Made by a program: the position numbers and the translations under genes. The notes beneath the pieces were generated by a model. That model worked only from the letters and a program-made list of their open reading frames with translations, was not told where the DNA came from and did not search any database. Below, one piece after another: positions 17,381 to 27,273 of a stretch of 64,000 bases of DNA. This DNA comes from an uncultured Verrucomicrobiota bacterium (GTDB lineage: Bacteria > Verrucomicrobiota > Verrucomicrobiia > Opitutales > Opitutaceae), in NCBI GenBank assembly GCA_903960515.1, contig CAJCBL010000065.1, forward strand, positions 1 through 64,000. Reading direction: 5' to 3'. Each line of letters starts with the position of its first letter. Position 1 is the first letter of the stretch.

Positions 17381-17645
17381 TGGATACTTCTGCTCGAAGG
17401 GCAACACGTTGCCGTGGCCTGGAGTGGATAGCAATACTGCAGGCCTCGCGCTGGCGTGAGCGGGCCATGCGGCCTTTGGGTTGCGCAGCGCGGGAAGGAC
17501 TGCGGTGTAGGGACTGCTCCGTGATGGGGGAGGGCGGGGCGGAAGGGTTTCGCGATGGACACATCAAGGATTGCGGATGCGTTGATAATGCCCTTGCTTA
17601 TCGGGGCCGTTCAGCAACTCTCACGGCCTTCCCTCCATCCCTTTT

Positions 17646-18818
<1,173 letters not shown>

Positions 18819-18841
18819 TTACCGCAGGCTGAGTCCTGAAG

Positions 18842-18887
18842 GCAGAGCGCGGAGGGAACCGGTCAACCGATCCCTCCGTTCTGCTTT
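18842..18887 (+). terminator. Probable intrinsic terminator of metK
   Basis: A long imperfect hairpin: GCAGA at 18842-18846 and CGGAGGGA at 18850-18857 pair with TCCCTCCG at 18871-18878 and TCTGC at 18880-18884. A small inner hairpin is possible, and TTT follows at 18885-18887. It starts 23 bases after the metK stop. Confidence 0.65.
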
Positions 18888-18976
18888 GGGCCCCTTCATC
18901 GCCTCCCGCGCTGCCGTCTCCCTCACTCCCTCATTCCCTTTCCCTTACTCCCTTTCCCTCACTCCCTTTCCCGCCC
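18888..18976 (+). promoter_or_regulatory. Pyrimidine tract leader of sahH
   Basis: From about 18905 to the sahH ATG, the plus strand is nearly pure C and T, built from repeats of CTCCCT(T/C)(A/T)C. No Shine-Dalgarno sequence is present. It resembles the leaders of the first MoxR gene and other minus-strand genes in this window. Confidence 0.5.
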
Positions 18977-20383
18977 ATGTCCCAAGATTTTAAAGTCCGT
19001 GATCTCTCCCTCGCCGAACTCGGCCGCAAGGAGATCGCCATGGCCGAGGCCGAGATGCCCGGCCTCATGTCCGTACGCGCCAAGTATTCGCAGACCAAGC
19101 CCCTGGCCGGCGTGCGTATCACCGGTTCGCTGCACATGACCAACCAGACGGCCGTCCTCATCGAGACGCTCGTCGCCCTCGGCGCCACCGTGCGCTGGGC
19201 CTCCTGTAACATCTTCTCCACCGTAGATGCCGCCGCCGCAGCCATCGCGGTATCCGGGGTTCCGGTTTTCGCCTGGAAGGGCGAGACCCTCGAAGAGTAT
19301 TGGGATCTCACCTGGCACGCCATTGTCGGCCCCGACGGCAAGGGCCCGCAGATGGTCGTCGACGACGGCGGCGACGTTACCCTGCTGCTCCACAAGGGCT
19401 ACGAGCTCGAGAACGGCTCCCCCTGGGTCGACTCCGCCTCCGGCTCGCATGAGGAGCAGGTCATCAAGGACCTCCTCAAGCGCATCCACGCCGCCACGCC
19501 CAAGATCTTCACCGCCCTGGTAAAGGAATGGCGCGGCGTATCCGAGGAGACCACCACCGGCGTCCACCGCCTCTACCAGCTCCACGAGGTAGGCAAGCTC
19601 CTGGTGCCCGCCATCAACGTCAACGACTCCGTCACCAAGTCGAAGTTCGACAACCTCTACGGCTGCCGCGAGTCGCTGGCCGACGGTATCAAGCGCGCCA
19701 CCGACGTGATGATCGCCGGCAAGGTCGCCGTCGTCGCCGGTTACGGTGACGTGGGCAAGGGCTGCGCCCACTCGCTGCGCGGCTTTGGCGCCCGGGTGAT
19801 CGTCACCGAGATCGACCCCATCAACGCCCTACAGGCGGCGATGGAGGGCTTCGAGGTGAAGACCATCGAGGACACCCTCGGCACCGGCGATATCTACGTT
19901 ACCACCACCGGCAACTGCGACGTGCTCACCCTCGAGCACCTGCAGTCGATGAAGGACAACGCCATCGTCTGCAACATCGGCCACTTCGACAACGAGATCC
20001 AGATTGCCCGCCTCAACGTTTGCGCCGGCGTGAAGCGCGACACCATCAAGCCCCAGCTCGATCGCTACACCTTCCCTCACGGCCGCTCGATCCTGGTGCT
20101 GGCCGAAGGCCGCCTGGTGAACCTCGGCTGCGCCAAGGGCCATCCGTCCTTCGTGATGTCGAACAGCTTCACCAACCAGGTGCTCGCGCAGCTCGACCTC
20201 TGGAAGAACCGCGACACCTACAAGGTGGGCGTGTATCGCTTGTCCAAGGCGCTCGACGAGGAGGTCGCCCGCCTGCATCTCGCGCAGATCGGGGTGAAGC
20301 TCACCAAGCTCTCCGAGAAGCAGGCCCAGTATCTGGGCGTGCCGGTGGACGGTCCCTACAAGGCTGACCATTATCGGTACTGA
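18977..20383 (+). CDS. sahH: Adenosylhomocysteinase
   Basis: 468 aa, typical for SahH with the bacterial insertion. It hydrolyses S-adenosylhomocysteine to adenosine and homocysteine, using bound NAD+. Signatures: [16 protein letters not shown] and [18 protein letters not shown] (substrate domain), [20 protein letters not shown] (NAD-binding Rossmann loop), NIGHFDNEI, and the C-terminal KADHYRY that closes the active site of the partner subunit. Placed behind metK, it completes the SAM/SAH part of the methyl cycle. The ATG follows the pyrimidine tract directly, and a strong terminator follows the gene. Confidence 0.97.
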   Translation: MSQDFKVRDLSLAELGRKEIAMAEAEMPGLMSVRAKYSQTKPLAGVRITGSLHMTNQTAVLIETLVALGATVRWASCNIFSTVDAAAAAIAVSGVPVFAWKGETLEEYWDLTWHAIVGPDGKGPQMVVDDGGDVTLLLHKGYELENGSPWVDSASGSHEEQVIKDLLKRIHAATPKIFTALVKEWRGVSEETTTGVHRLYQLHEVGKLLVPAINVNDSVTKSKFDNLYGCRESLADGIKRATDVMIAGKVAVVAGYGDVGKGCAHSLRGFGARVIVTEIDPINALQAAMEGFEVKTIEDTLGTGDIYVTTTGNCDVLTLEHLQSMKDNAIVCNIGHFDNEIQIARLNVCAGVKRDTIKPQLDRYTFPHGRSILVLAEGRLVNLGCAKGHPSFVMSNSFTNQVLAQLDLWKNRDTYKVGVYRLSKALDEEVARLHLAQIGVKLTKLSEKQAQYLGVPVDGPYKADHYRY

Positions 20384-20394
20384 GCGATTGATCG

Positions 20395-20426
20395 AAAGGC
20401 CGGATACCACGAGGTATCCGGCCTTT
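20395..20426. terminator. Bidirectional intrinsic terminator
   Basis: Perfect 14-bp hairpin AAAGGCCGGATACC / GGTATCCGGCCTTT with loop ACGA, followed by CTTCT. It lies between convergent sahH and the minus-strand four-helix gene and is A-rich on one side and T-rich on the other, so it can stop both. Confidence 0.9.
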
Positions 20427-20429
20427 CTT

Positions 20430-21257
20430 CTATTCTAGGGGCCGTGAGCCGTGGCAGGCCGGGTAGGCCGAGCAGCCCCAGAACTGAGCTCCAGGGTGGG
20501 CGCCCTTCTTGGCGGTGCGCAAGACCAGTGGTTTCCCGCAGAGCGGGCACTTGGGGGCTTGGGGATTGTTTCCAGTCCGATCGGTCAGTTCCGACCGATC
20601 TTTCCGTGCTCGCTCTGCCACCCTCGCTGCTGCGAGCCGTTCAGTGTAGCCGCCCCCGGCGACGAAGCACTGCTCCAGCCCGGCGATCTGGTGGTCGAGC
20701 AGGTAGTTGGCCTGGTGGATCAGGCAGATGAGCGCATTGGCCATCACCGCTGGATCCGGGTTGTGGAGCCAGTGGGCGTAGGCGGCAGCATCAGTCTGAT
20801 CGGTCCGATCCCACCGATCAGTCGGATCTCTCATTGTACGCCCCACCGCATGCACCTCCTTCGCCTCGGTATCCTCCTTGCTCCATTGCCGCAGCCCTCG
20901 CTGGCGCAGGAAGTCTTCGTAGTCGAGGAGCAGTTCATCGAGGCTGGCCCGCGCCACGTTTACGAGGCGTAGCTCCGTCTGGCTTGAGGCCGCGGAGGCG
21001 CGGCTTCCCTCGGCGATATTCTGCCTGCCGCTACGGGCGGCCTGCACCATCTGGTCCACCGTGCGCGAGCGAGGATCGAGGAAGCGTTCGCAGAAGGTCA
21101 CCGTGCCATCGTAGACGAGGGTGGCTGCGCGGAAGCTCCGCAGGGTGCGGTAACCGCCGCTCGGCCGTAAACGATTGCTGGGTGATCTTTCCGATCGGTC
21201 ATATTCGCCCGATCGGTCCGATCCTGCCTTTTTCGGAAACTGGTCCCTCTCGCTCAT
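20430..21257 (-). CDS. Four-helix-bundle (S23-like) protein with C-terminal zinc finger
   Basis: 275 aa. The N-terminal half matches the four-helix-bundle family related to 23S rRNA intervening-sequence proteins (SFRAATLVYDGTVTFCERF, then RSGRQNIAEGSRASA). The C-terminus is a topoisomerase-type C4 zinc finger (CPLCGKPL...GAQFWGCSAYPACHG). I recall a family of this shape as four-helix-bundle suffix proteins. Three short DRS/TDR-rich peptides interrupt it (around residues 8-24, 130-145 and 225-240); all are encoded by GATCGGTC palindrome clusters. The start at 21257 is fixed by a strong Shine-Dalgarno sequence AAGGAGGT at 21268-21261, rare in this window and a hint of transfer. Role unknown. 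Confidence 0.75.
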   Translation of the reverse strand: MSERDQFPKKAGSDRSGEYDRSERSPSNRLRPSGGYRTLRSFRAATLVYDGTVTFCERFLDPRSRTVDQMVQAARSGRQNIAEGSRASAASSQTELRLVNVARASLDELLLDYEDFLRQRGLRQWSKEDTEAKEVHAVGRTMRDPTDRWDRTDQTDAAAYAHWLHNPDPAVMANALICLIHQANYLLDHQIAGLEQCFVAGGGYTERLAAARVAERARKDRSELTDRTGNNPQAPKCPLCGKPLVLRTAKKGAHPGAQFWGCSAYPACHGSRPLE

Positions 21258-21311
21258 CGCACCTCCTTGCCCGCACTCTGCGCGCGCCACACTGCCCGGG
21301 CAACTGGATAC

Positions 21312-24269
21312 TCACGCCCGGCGCCGGCGGTGCCTCAGCACCAGCCACGCTCCGAAGCCGAGGGCAATCCAGAGCGTTGGAGGTGCCGGGGTCTCTACGA
21401 AATCCAGCGAGGCATTCTGCCCGAGCTTCTGCTTTTCCCCGGCTTCGAGCGCCTTCCATTGTGCGCTGTTCTCGACCACGATGTAGCTGGTCGCCGGAAT
21501 AAGGATCCCACTGGCTCGGCTGGCGGCCACCAGCGCCGGCAACCCATCGCCTGGCGAGCCGGGCGAGCGCTGATGGTCTTGGTGCCGGAGTTGCAGCGCT
21601 ACGGCTTGGCCCCAAGGGCTGTCGGCAGGCCTCGTGACCATGTCGTGCACCGCTCCCCATTGGGCGGTGGCGGAATCGTAGTACTCCAGTGGGTGCTTGC
21701 TGTCGCCGCCGCTGAATCGCAATGCGCGGCCGGCCACCAACGGGCGCACCGAGTCGCCCACGCGAAGCAGCGGCACGGCGCCGGGTTTCCCCTCTCGTTG
21801 GACAACGTGAGTGCCGTCGGTACCGAACTCCTGGAGGTCCAGGGATTGGACTACATCGCACCAGGCCTGGGTGAGCGGCAGTTCAAGCCTGCGCGGTTTG
21901 GCGGTCTTGCCGATGACCACAAAGACCGGGTGCGGGGGAAGCCCGTGCGCGCTTCCCTCCAAGTCCGCTTCGCGATGTTGGCGGAGCGCGTGGGCGAGGG
22001 CGGTGTCGAGCGACAGGCCTCCAGCGGCTGGCATCTGGCGTGGCCAGCCCGCTTGGCCCAGGCCGGGCAACTGCTCAAGCGGCGTCAGCGCGGATACCGC
22101 GTCGGCCACATCGAAGTTCGCCAGGGTGATGCGGGCACGCCGGGCGGCCGGATACTGCGCCTGGAGCCGGGGCAGGATTGCGGCGAGGTCCCCGGCAAAG
22201 GCGTTGTCGGCCGAGCGGTCGATGATGAGGTGCAGGTACGTCTCGCGCTCGACGCCGGGCAGGTGCAGCGCCTCGATTCCGGATACCACTGTGCCGCGCT
22301 CGGCGCGGACGAGCTGCGGCTGCAGCAGCGAAGCTATCCGGTCCAGCACGACCGCCGGGTTGTTGGCAAGCGGTCCGAGGTCGGCCTCGGCGATTCTCGA
22401 TGGCACCAGGAAGTCGATCTCCACCGTAGTTGGGGTTCCGGGATTGATCGGGAACACTCGCAGCTCGAGCTCGGTGGGCGATTTGTAGATGAGCAGGCCG
22501 GGATCGCGGCGTTCGGTGTCGCGGATCATCGAGTAGACCCAGAGCGCGGTCTTCTTCTCCACGATCCTGCCGGGCACGGGCGTGCCGTTGATGTGGAGGC
22601 GGAAGCCGTTCACAAATACGCCGGCTGGCAGCCGCAACGATTGCACGTATTCGGCGGCTTGTCGCTGGTCCGGCGCGTTGTGGGTGAGCGTCAGCGCGAG
22701 GGTGACAGTCGTGGCTGCGCCAGCGACCGGGGCGGCGTGCAGATCGAGCCGGCTGACGTCCACCGTGCGGGGCAGTTCGACAGCGCGTGGGGCCCGGTGG
22801 CGATCGCGCACGCTGCGGGTGCCCCAGAGGCCGAGCCCTTGCTGGAGTGGGTCGTGGTTCTTGTTCGATCCGGCGGCACCGAGGAAGGTTGTCTCCAAGG
22901 TGGCGAGCTTTTCGTCGGGCAGTACGAGGTTGTCGAAGACGAGCCAGCTGTAGAAGTCGGACAGGAGCGGATAATAGATGCCGTTCTTGTAGCTGCGGTG
23001 GCTGGCGAGAGCGCGCCGGAGGTTGCCCAGCGTGCCGGGATAGTGGAGGTCCCGGCTTTCAAGTACTGGGGCGTAGACATGGTCGAGGGCGGCATGTAGA
23101 GCGGCGCGGTCGGCCAGGGCGCGGGTTACGAAGAAGCCGGGCAGGAGCAGGGTGCACAGCACTCCGGCCAGCCAAAGCCGCGTCGCGCTAGGGCCGCTGG
23201 GATGGGCGCGCAGCGACTTGTTGAGCAGGCCCAGGTGCAGGACAAAGAGGAAGGTCGGCGTGAGTACGAGGAAACCGAGGCCGAAGGCGATGATGGCGAG
23301 GATCGACAGCGGGGTGTAGGGCAGGAAGACGAAGAAGAAGTAGAACGAGAACGGGAAGGTGGCGCACAGCAGCAGGAAGCTCAGGCGTGGCCGGCGGGCG
23401 TGTTGGCAGGATGCCAGGAGGAGAATCGCAACGTTGGCTACGGTGAGCGCGTAGACTTCCCATGCTTGGAAATCGACGGGGAAGGGGATCGAGCGGTTGA
23501 GCGCCAAGCCGCCCAGCGGTAGGGCGAAGGCAAACACGGCTATGGCGATGCGTTCGCCTCTCGCGCCCCAGCCCTCGGCCCGGCGCAGAACAAGCATCGT
23601 GACTCGCACGATACCGATGAACATCACGATCCCGAGGGAGACGAAGCCCATGGCGAACAGTACGCCCGCAAAGGGAAGATGGATGACCACGGCGGTCATC
23701 CCGGCAAACAGCAGGTAGAGGGCAATCGGTGCACCTACGCCGAGCCCAAGGTTGATGGCGATGGCTGTACCGGTGTTGGCGGCGGGGCGGCCGCAGGCGA
23801 TGTGCAGTATGCCCAGGAAGAGCGGCAGCATCGCGAAGGTGAACTGGTTGAACAGGAAGCGCTCCTGCGGGTAGATCCAGGCCGTAACCGATGTTGGCAA
23901 CACATCGCTGATACAGGCGATGGCCAGCCAAAGGTAGGCGGCCTGCACCAGCAGGGGCGCCAACCCGCGCAGCGCGTGGGCTACGGCACCGGCGCCGGCG
24001 GGCAGCGGGCGCAGCCGCGAGAACACATAGAATACGAGTGAGCCGAGCAGGCTGCCCAGCCCGGCAAGTCCCAGGAGGTGGGCTACATGGCGCTGGGCGG
24101 CGTTCATGTTGCCCTCGATCAGCAAGTACGCCTGGGTGTTGAGCAGCAGCAGCAGGGCCGACGGCAGAGCCCAGAGCCAGAGGGCGGCCGCAGGCCTTTG
24201 CAGGAAGGCGGGCAGCAAGGGTGTGGCCGGCGGAGTTTCAGGGGGAAGTGCTGGAGCGATGGCGTCCAT
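21312..24269 (-). CDS. MSEP-CTERM-like exosortase target, VIT domain membrane protein
   Basis: 985 aa. About nine or ten transmembrane segments fill residues 25-390. Extracytoplasmic regions include a VIT-type domain (about 500-640; FVNGFRLHINGTPVPGRIV and VEIDFLVPSRI) and a VWA-like region near 680 (LIIDRSAD). The C-terminus is a classical sorting tail: VETPAPPTLW, one hydrophobic helix and a final RHRRRRA. The architecture fits the MSEP-CTERM family, the single dedicated target of exosortase XrtK, but the motif reads ETPAPPT rather than MSEP. It overlaps the exosortase gene by about 32 bases. ATG 24269 is preferred over TTG 24278. Confidence 0.8.
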   Translation of the reverse strand: MDAIAPALPPETPPATPLLPAFLQRPAAALWLWALPSALLLLLNTQAYLLIEGNMNAAQRHVAHLLGLAGLGSLLGSLVFYVFSRLRPLPAGAGAVAHALRGLAPLLVQAAYLWLAIACISDVLPTSVTAWIYPQERFLFNQFTFAMLPLFLGILHIACGRPAANTGTAIAINLGLGVGAPIALYLLFAGMTAVVIHLPFAGVLFAMGFVSLGIVMFIGIVRVTMLVLRRAEGWGARGERIAIAVFAFALPLGGLALNRSIPFPVDFQAWEVYALTVANVAILLLASCQHARRPRLSFLLLCATFPFSFYFFFVFLPYTPLSILAIIAFGLGFLVLTPTFLFVLHLGLLNKSLRAHPSGPSATRLWLAGVLCTLLLPGFFVTRALADRAALHAALDHVYAPVLESRDLHYPGTLGNLRRALASHRSYKNGIYYPLLSDFYSWLVFDNLVLPDEKLATLETTFLGAAGSNKNHDPLQQGLGLWGTRSVRDRHRAPRAVELPRTVDVSRLDLHAAPVAGAATTVTLALTLTHNAPDQRQAAEYVQSLRLPAGVFVNGFRLHINGTPVPGRIVEKKTALWVYSMIRDTERRDPGLLIYKSPTELELRVFPINPGTPTTVEIDFLVPSRIAEADLGPLANNPAVVLDRIASLLQPQLVRAERGTVVSGIEALHLPGVERETYLHLIIDRSADNAFAGDLAAILPRLQAQYPAARRARITLANFDVADAVSALTPLEQLPGLGQAGWPRQMPAAGGLSLDTALAHALRQHREADLEGSAHGLPPHPVFVVIGKTAKPRRLELPLTQAWCDVVQSLDLQEFGTDGTHVVQREGKPGAVPLLRVGDSVRPLVAGRALRFSGGDSKHPLEYYDSATAQWGAVHDMVTRPADSPWGQAVALQLRHQDHQRSPGSPGDGLPALVAASRASGILIPATSYIVVENSAQWKALEAGEKQKLGQNASLDFVETPAPPTLWIALGFGAWLVLRHRRRRA

Positions 24270-24846
24270 GGAATTCAAGGATCAGGTGCAGGGCGATGAG
24301 CGCGGGGAGAAAGACGGCGACTCCGGTGAGCAGATGGATGAACGGCGCGTAAGGGGCGGGCAGGCACGGGATGATCCAGTGGTGCACCTGCGCGAGGGCG
24401 GCGATGCGCAGGGCGTTTATGGTTATGGCAAACGGCAACCCAAGAGCGATTCCGCCAAGTGCAGCCCGCAGAATGGAGCGCCGCCCGCGGGCGAGTCGCC
24501 ATCCCAGCAACGCGGCGACGATGAGGAAGTAGTCGGTTCCGCTGCAGGCGGCGGTAATCAGTACTGGGGTATGCGCGCCGGGGAGCGCCCAGCCGCTCTC
24601 CATGCGCAGAATTGGCGAGCCGGAGACAAGGGCCGCAAGCCGGGCCGCTCCACCGGCGAACAGTCCCATCTCCAGCCGGGGGAAGAGCATGAGCAGGAGC
24701 CCGCTACAGCAGGCGGCCAGGACCCCTGCCGCCACCGCGTGCATTGCGGCGGCGGTCGCCCCCCAGTTGGCGAATACCGCGTCACGGGCGGCCGTCCCGG
24801 GCGCTATTGCCGGCGAAGAGGGCGGGGTAGGGGGAACGGATCGCAT
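24238..24846 (-). CDS. xrtK: Exosortase, XrtK type
   Basis: 202 aa, small like XrtK, with about five or six transmembrane helices. The exosortase/archaeosortase catalytic triad is visible: C101 in ITAACSGTDYF, R147 in INALRIAAL and H171 in FIHLLTGVAVF. Exosortases cut PEP-CTERM-like tails and probably attach the protein to another molecule at the outer face of the inner membrane. The only candidate target here is the adjacent 985-aa protein, matching the one-enzyme one-substrate arrangement described for XrtK. The subtype is inferred from size and partner. Confidence 0.85.
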   Translation of the reverse strand: MRSVPPTPPSSPAIAPGTAARDAVFANWGATAAAMHAVAAGVLAACCSGLLLMLFPRLEMGLFAGGAARLAALVSGSPILRMESGWALPGAHTPVLITAACSGTDYFLIVAALLGWRLARGRRSILRAALGGIALGLPFAITINALRIAALAQVHHWIIPCLPAPYAPFIHLLTGVAVFLPALIALHLILEFHGRHRSSTSP

Positions 24847-24917
24847 GCCGCCGAATCTATCGGATCAAGGCGCGCAGAGTATGAACCCGGAATGAAGACT
24901 CGGTGAAGAAATGGGGC

Positions 24918-24942
24918 GGGGCACCGTAGGGCTTGGTGCCCC
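24918..24942 (-). terminator. Possible terminator after hflX
   Basis: Perfect 8-bp stem GGGGCACC / GGTGCCCC with a 9-base loop, 60 bases beyond the hflX stop. On the minus strand it is followed by GCCCCATTTCTTC, so the T-run is weak. Confidence 0.4.
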
Positions 24943-25001
24943 CGACCTGGGCCCTGGCGTGGAGCTCACCGCCCTCGCTCGCCGGCAACGCAGCCGTGGA
25001 C

Positions 25002-26285
25002 TCAGGGTTCTTCGCCTATGATGAACGGGGCCACGGCATCGCGCATGCTGAAGGGAACTCGGCCGGTGATGTACACGGCATCGTCCTCCGCGCGCTCTTC
25101 CACCACGCCGCCGCTGGCGTGCAACTTGGCCACCAGATCGTAGCGGTTGTGCGGGATGCGCAGCTCGGCGGGGAACTCCGCAGTGTTGGTGAGCTCGCTG
25201 CAGCGGGCCAGCAGGCGGTCGATGCCTTCCCCGGTGAGGGCGCTCACGAATACCGCATCCGGATGGTGCGCACGGGCAAGCTCGACCGTCTCCGGGCGGG
25301 CGGAGTCGACCTTGTTGAAGACGGTGATCGTGCGCTTGGTGTCCGCTCCCAGCTCGCCGAGCACAGAGAGCGTGGCCGCCAGGTGCTTCTCTACCTGCGG
25401 GTTGGTGAGGTCGAGCACATGGATCAGGAAATCGGCTACGATGGTCTCCTCCAGCGTGGCCTTGAACGCCTCGACCAGCCGGTGGGGCAGGCGGCGGATG
25501 AAGCCCACCGTGTCGGTAACCAGTAGCTTGCGACCATCGGGCAGGGCGAGCTGGCGGGTGGTGGGGTCGAGGGTGGCGAAGAGCTTGTCCTGCACGAGCA
25601 CGGCCGCGCCGGTGAGGCGGTTGAGCAGGCAGGACTTGCCGGCGTTGGTGTAGCCGACGATCGCGGTATTGGGAATCGGAACGCGCTGGCGGCGGTGGCG
25701 TTGCACGGCGCGCTGTTTGACCACGGCCTTGAGCTCTTCGCGCAGCACGGAGATGCGGGTGCGCACGATACGGCGATCGATCTCAAGCTGGGTCTCGCCC
25801 TCGCCGCCCATCTTGCCCTTGCCCCGCTGGCGGCTGAGGTGGGTCCATGCGCGCTTGAGGCGGGGCATGGCGTATTCGAGCTGGGCGAGCTCCACCTGCA
25901 GCTTGGCCTCGCGCGTTTGCGCCCGCTGGTTGAAAACTTCGAGGATGACCTCCTGGCGGTCGATCACCGCACGGTTGGACTCCTTCTCCCAGTTGCGCCC
26001 TTGGGCGGGAGAGAGCTCCTCGTCGAAGACGATGAGGTCCACGTCCTCCTCCTCGGCGATCCGCATGAGCTCGGCGGCCTTGCCGGAGCCGATGAGGTAG
26101 GCCGAGTTGGTCTCGCGCAGGCGCACCAACTCGGTGCGGGCGATATCGATACCAAGGTTGCCCACGAGTTCCTTCAACTCCTCGAGAAGCTCGGCACCTT
26201 CGCCGGCGGGCATTTCGTGCGTCTGTACGCCGATGAGAAGAGCGCGGGAAGCGCGGGAGGGGGAGACTTCGCGATCGATGACCAA
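25002..26285 (-). CDS. hflX: GTPase HflX
   Basis: 427 aa. It has the N-terminal HflX domain (IGSGKAAEL, DLIVFDEELSPAQGRNWE), the family signature GKGKMGGEGETQLEIDRR and the G domain: P-loop GYTNAGKS at 211-218, DTVGFIRRLPH (G3) and NKVD (G4). HflX splits stalled or heat-damaged ribosomes. No ATG fits the N-terminus; the TTG at 26283-26285 gives a protein starting just before RALLIGV, where the family starts. It is divergent from the secreted protein at 26382. Confidence 0.93.
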   Translation of the reverse strand: MVIDREVSPSRASRALLIGVQTHEMPAGEGAELLEELKELVGNLGIDIARTELVRLRETNSAYLIGSGKAAELMRIAEEEDVDLIVFDEELSPAQGRNWEKESNRAVIDRQEVILEVFNQRAQTREAKLQVELAQLEYAMPRLKRAWTHLSRQRGKGKMGGEGETQLEIDRRIVRTRISVLREELKAVVKQRAVQRHRRQRVPIPNTAIVGYTNAGKSCLLNRLTGAAVLVQDKLFATLDPTTRQLALPDGRKLLVTDTVGFIRRLPHRLVEAFKATLEETIVADFLIHVLDLTNPQVEKHLAATLSVLGELGADTKRTITVFNKVDSARPETVELARAHHPDAVFVSALTGEGIDRLLARCSELTNTAEFPAELRIPHNRYDLVAKLHASGGVVEERAEDDAVYITGRVPFSMRDAVAPFIIGEEP

Positions 26286-26381
26286 GGTGCGCCGAGTTTC
26301 CGGAATCGCGCGCCGGAGTCAACGCAGGCGGCGCGGGCCTTGCCCGCCAGGCGCCGGAGTGTAGGCTCGGCGCGAGTTCCC

Positions 26382-27131
26382 ATGCCGACCAGACGCCTCG
26401 CCCTCCTGCTTTTGCTGTGTTTGCTTTGGCCCTTCGCCGTCGGCGTGGCGGGGGGCGCGCCGCGCACGATGGCCACGCCGTTCCGGTTCGAGCCGCTGGG
26501 GGTGGCGAATCCGTGCTTTGTCGACTCGGTGCGCTTTGCCGACATCTATCTGGGCGGGCGCCCCGGCAAGGGGTCGCGCTGGGTGCGGGTGCTGCGCTGG
26601 GGGACGTTGGAGGAAAACTACTCGCTGGGGCCGGGGCATGCTGTGGCTGTGTTCCAATGGCGCGGCGGGCTCTTTGTCTTCGACATCAACAACGGAGTAC
26701 GGCTGCTCGACGTGCCTGTGGCCCAGCGGGAGGACACGAGGGCGTTGGCGGCAGCCGTCTACTCCCTGTATCCGAAGATCAGGCCCATAGGGCCGGTCAC
26801 CCTCGACGATTCGTGGACCACCCGCAAACCGGGCCTGCGCGGGGGCGACGACGGGCCGATCACCCCGGCCTATCGCGATGCCTACCGCGTGGCCAAGACT
26901 CTGTCGAAACAGCGTGATGTGCGGCTGATCCGGTTCAGCTACCGGGAGAAGGGCAAGGCTCACGAATCGGCCGCGGCGGTATTTCTGTATGCCCGGCAGC
27001 TTTGCATCTATGTGCCGGAACGCGGCACTATGGTGCTGCGGCAGATGTTTCCGACTATTGATGACGGGGGGCTGGTGCGTGCGCGGCTTAAACAGTGTTT
27101 CGGTGCCGAGTCGGAAGTGGAGCTGCGGTGA
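26382..27131 (+). CDS. Secreted protein, possible papain-like fold
   Basis: 249 aa with a signal peptide (basic PTRR, hydrophobic 6-24, cleavage near GGA). I do not recognise a named family. The order of conserved-looking residues, C45 (ANPCFVDSVRFAD), H86 (GPGHAVAVFQW) and D101 (FVFDINNG), is that of papain-fold hydrolases and transglutaminase-like proteins, and the strands around His and Asp fit that fold. Residues 150-249 form a second basic region with no motif. It is a single gene, divergent from hflX; its 3' end abuts remains of a toxin gene. Peptidase activity is a hypothesis. Confidence 0.55.
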   Translation: MPTRRLALLLLLCLLWPFAVGVAGGAPRTMATPFRFEPLGVANPCFVDSVRFADIYLGGRPGKGSRWVRVLRWGTLEENYSLGPGHAVAVFQWRGGLFVFDINNGVRLLDVPVAQREDTRALAAAVYSLYPKIRPIGPVTLDDSWTTRKPGLRGGDDGPITPAYRDAYRVAKTLSKQRDVRLIRFSYREKGKAHESAAAVFLYARQLCIYVPERGTMVLRQMFPTIDDGGLVRARLKQCFGAESEVELR

Positions 27132-27186
27132 GCGCTCGGCCGGGGGGCAGGCCGCTACCGCAGGCGGGTTGGGACGCGGAGGGTGA

Positions 27187-27273
27187 GTTCTCGCGTCGCG
27201 AATCGTAGTAGGATCTTGCGGCCCGCAGATCTGATTCGACGAATTCGAGGGCCTCGACGGGTTGGCTCCTCAT
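27187..27273 (-). pseudogene. RelE/ParE toxin N-terminal fragment
   Basis: The ATG at 27271-27273 opens a peptide with FVESDLRAARSYYDSRRE, the standard N-terminal helix pair of ParE/RelE toxins (about 90-100 aa when complete). Similarity ends after about 29 residues, and the frame then runs through GC-rich sequence into the neighbouring gene. It overlaps the antitoxin stop as CCATGA, as in intact operons. Confidence 0.6.

Noticed and set aside
17381-17645. SAM riboswitch upstream of metK
   Set aside because: A small GATAA/TTATC stem occurs near 17582-17600, but none of the conserved SAM-I, SAM-II or SAH riboswitch core sequences can be traced here or before sahH.
20576-21224. CRISPR-like array formed by the GATCGGTC clusters
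   Set aside because: Only three clusters, unequal in length, far apart and inside one open reading frame; there are no regular spacers and no cas genes.
25695-26381. Upstream extension of the 249-aa secreted protein to 25695
   Set aside because: The added sequence is antisense to hflX and has no family similarity; the signal peptide begins at 26382.
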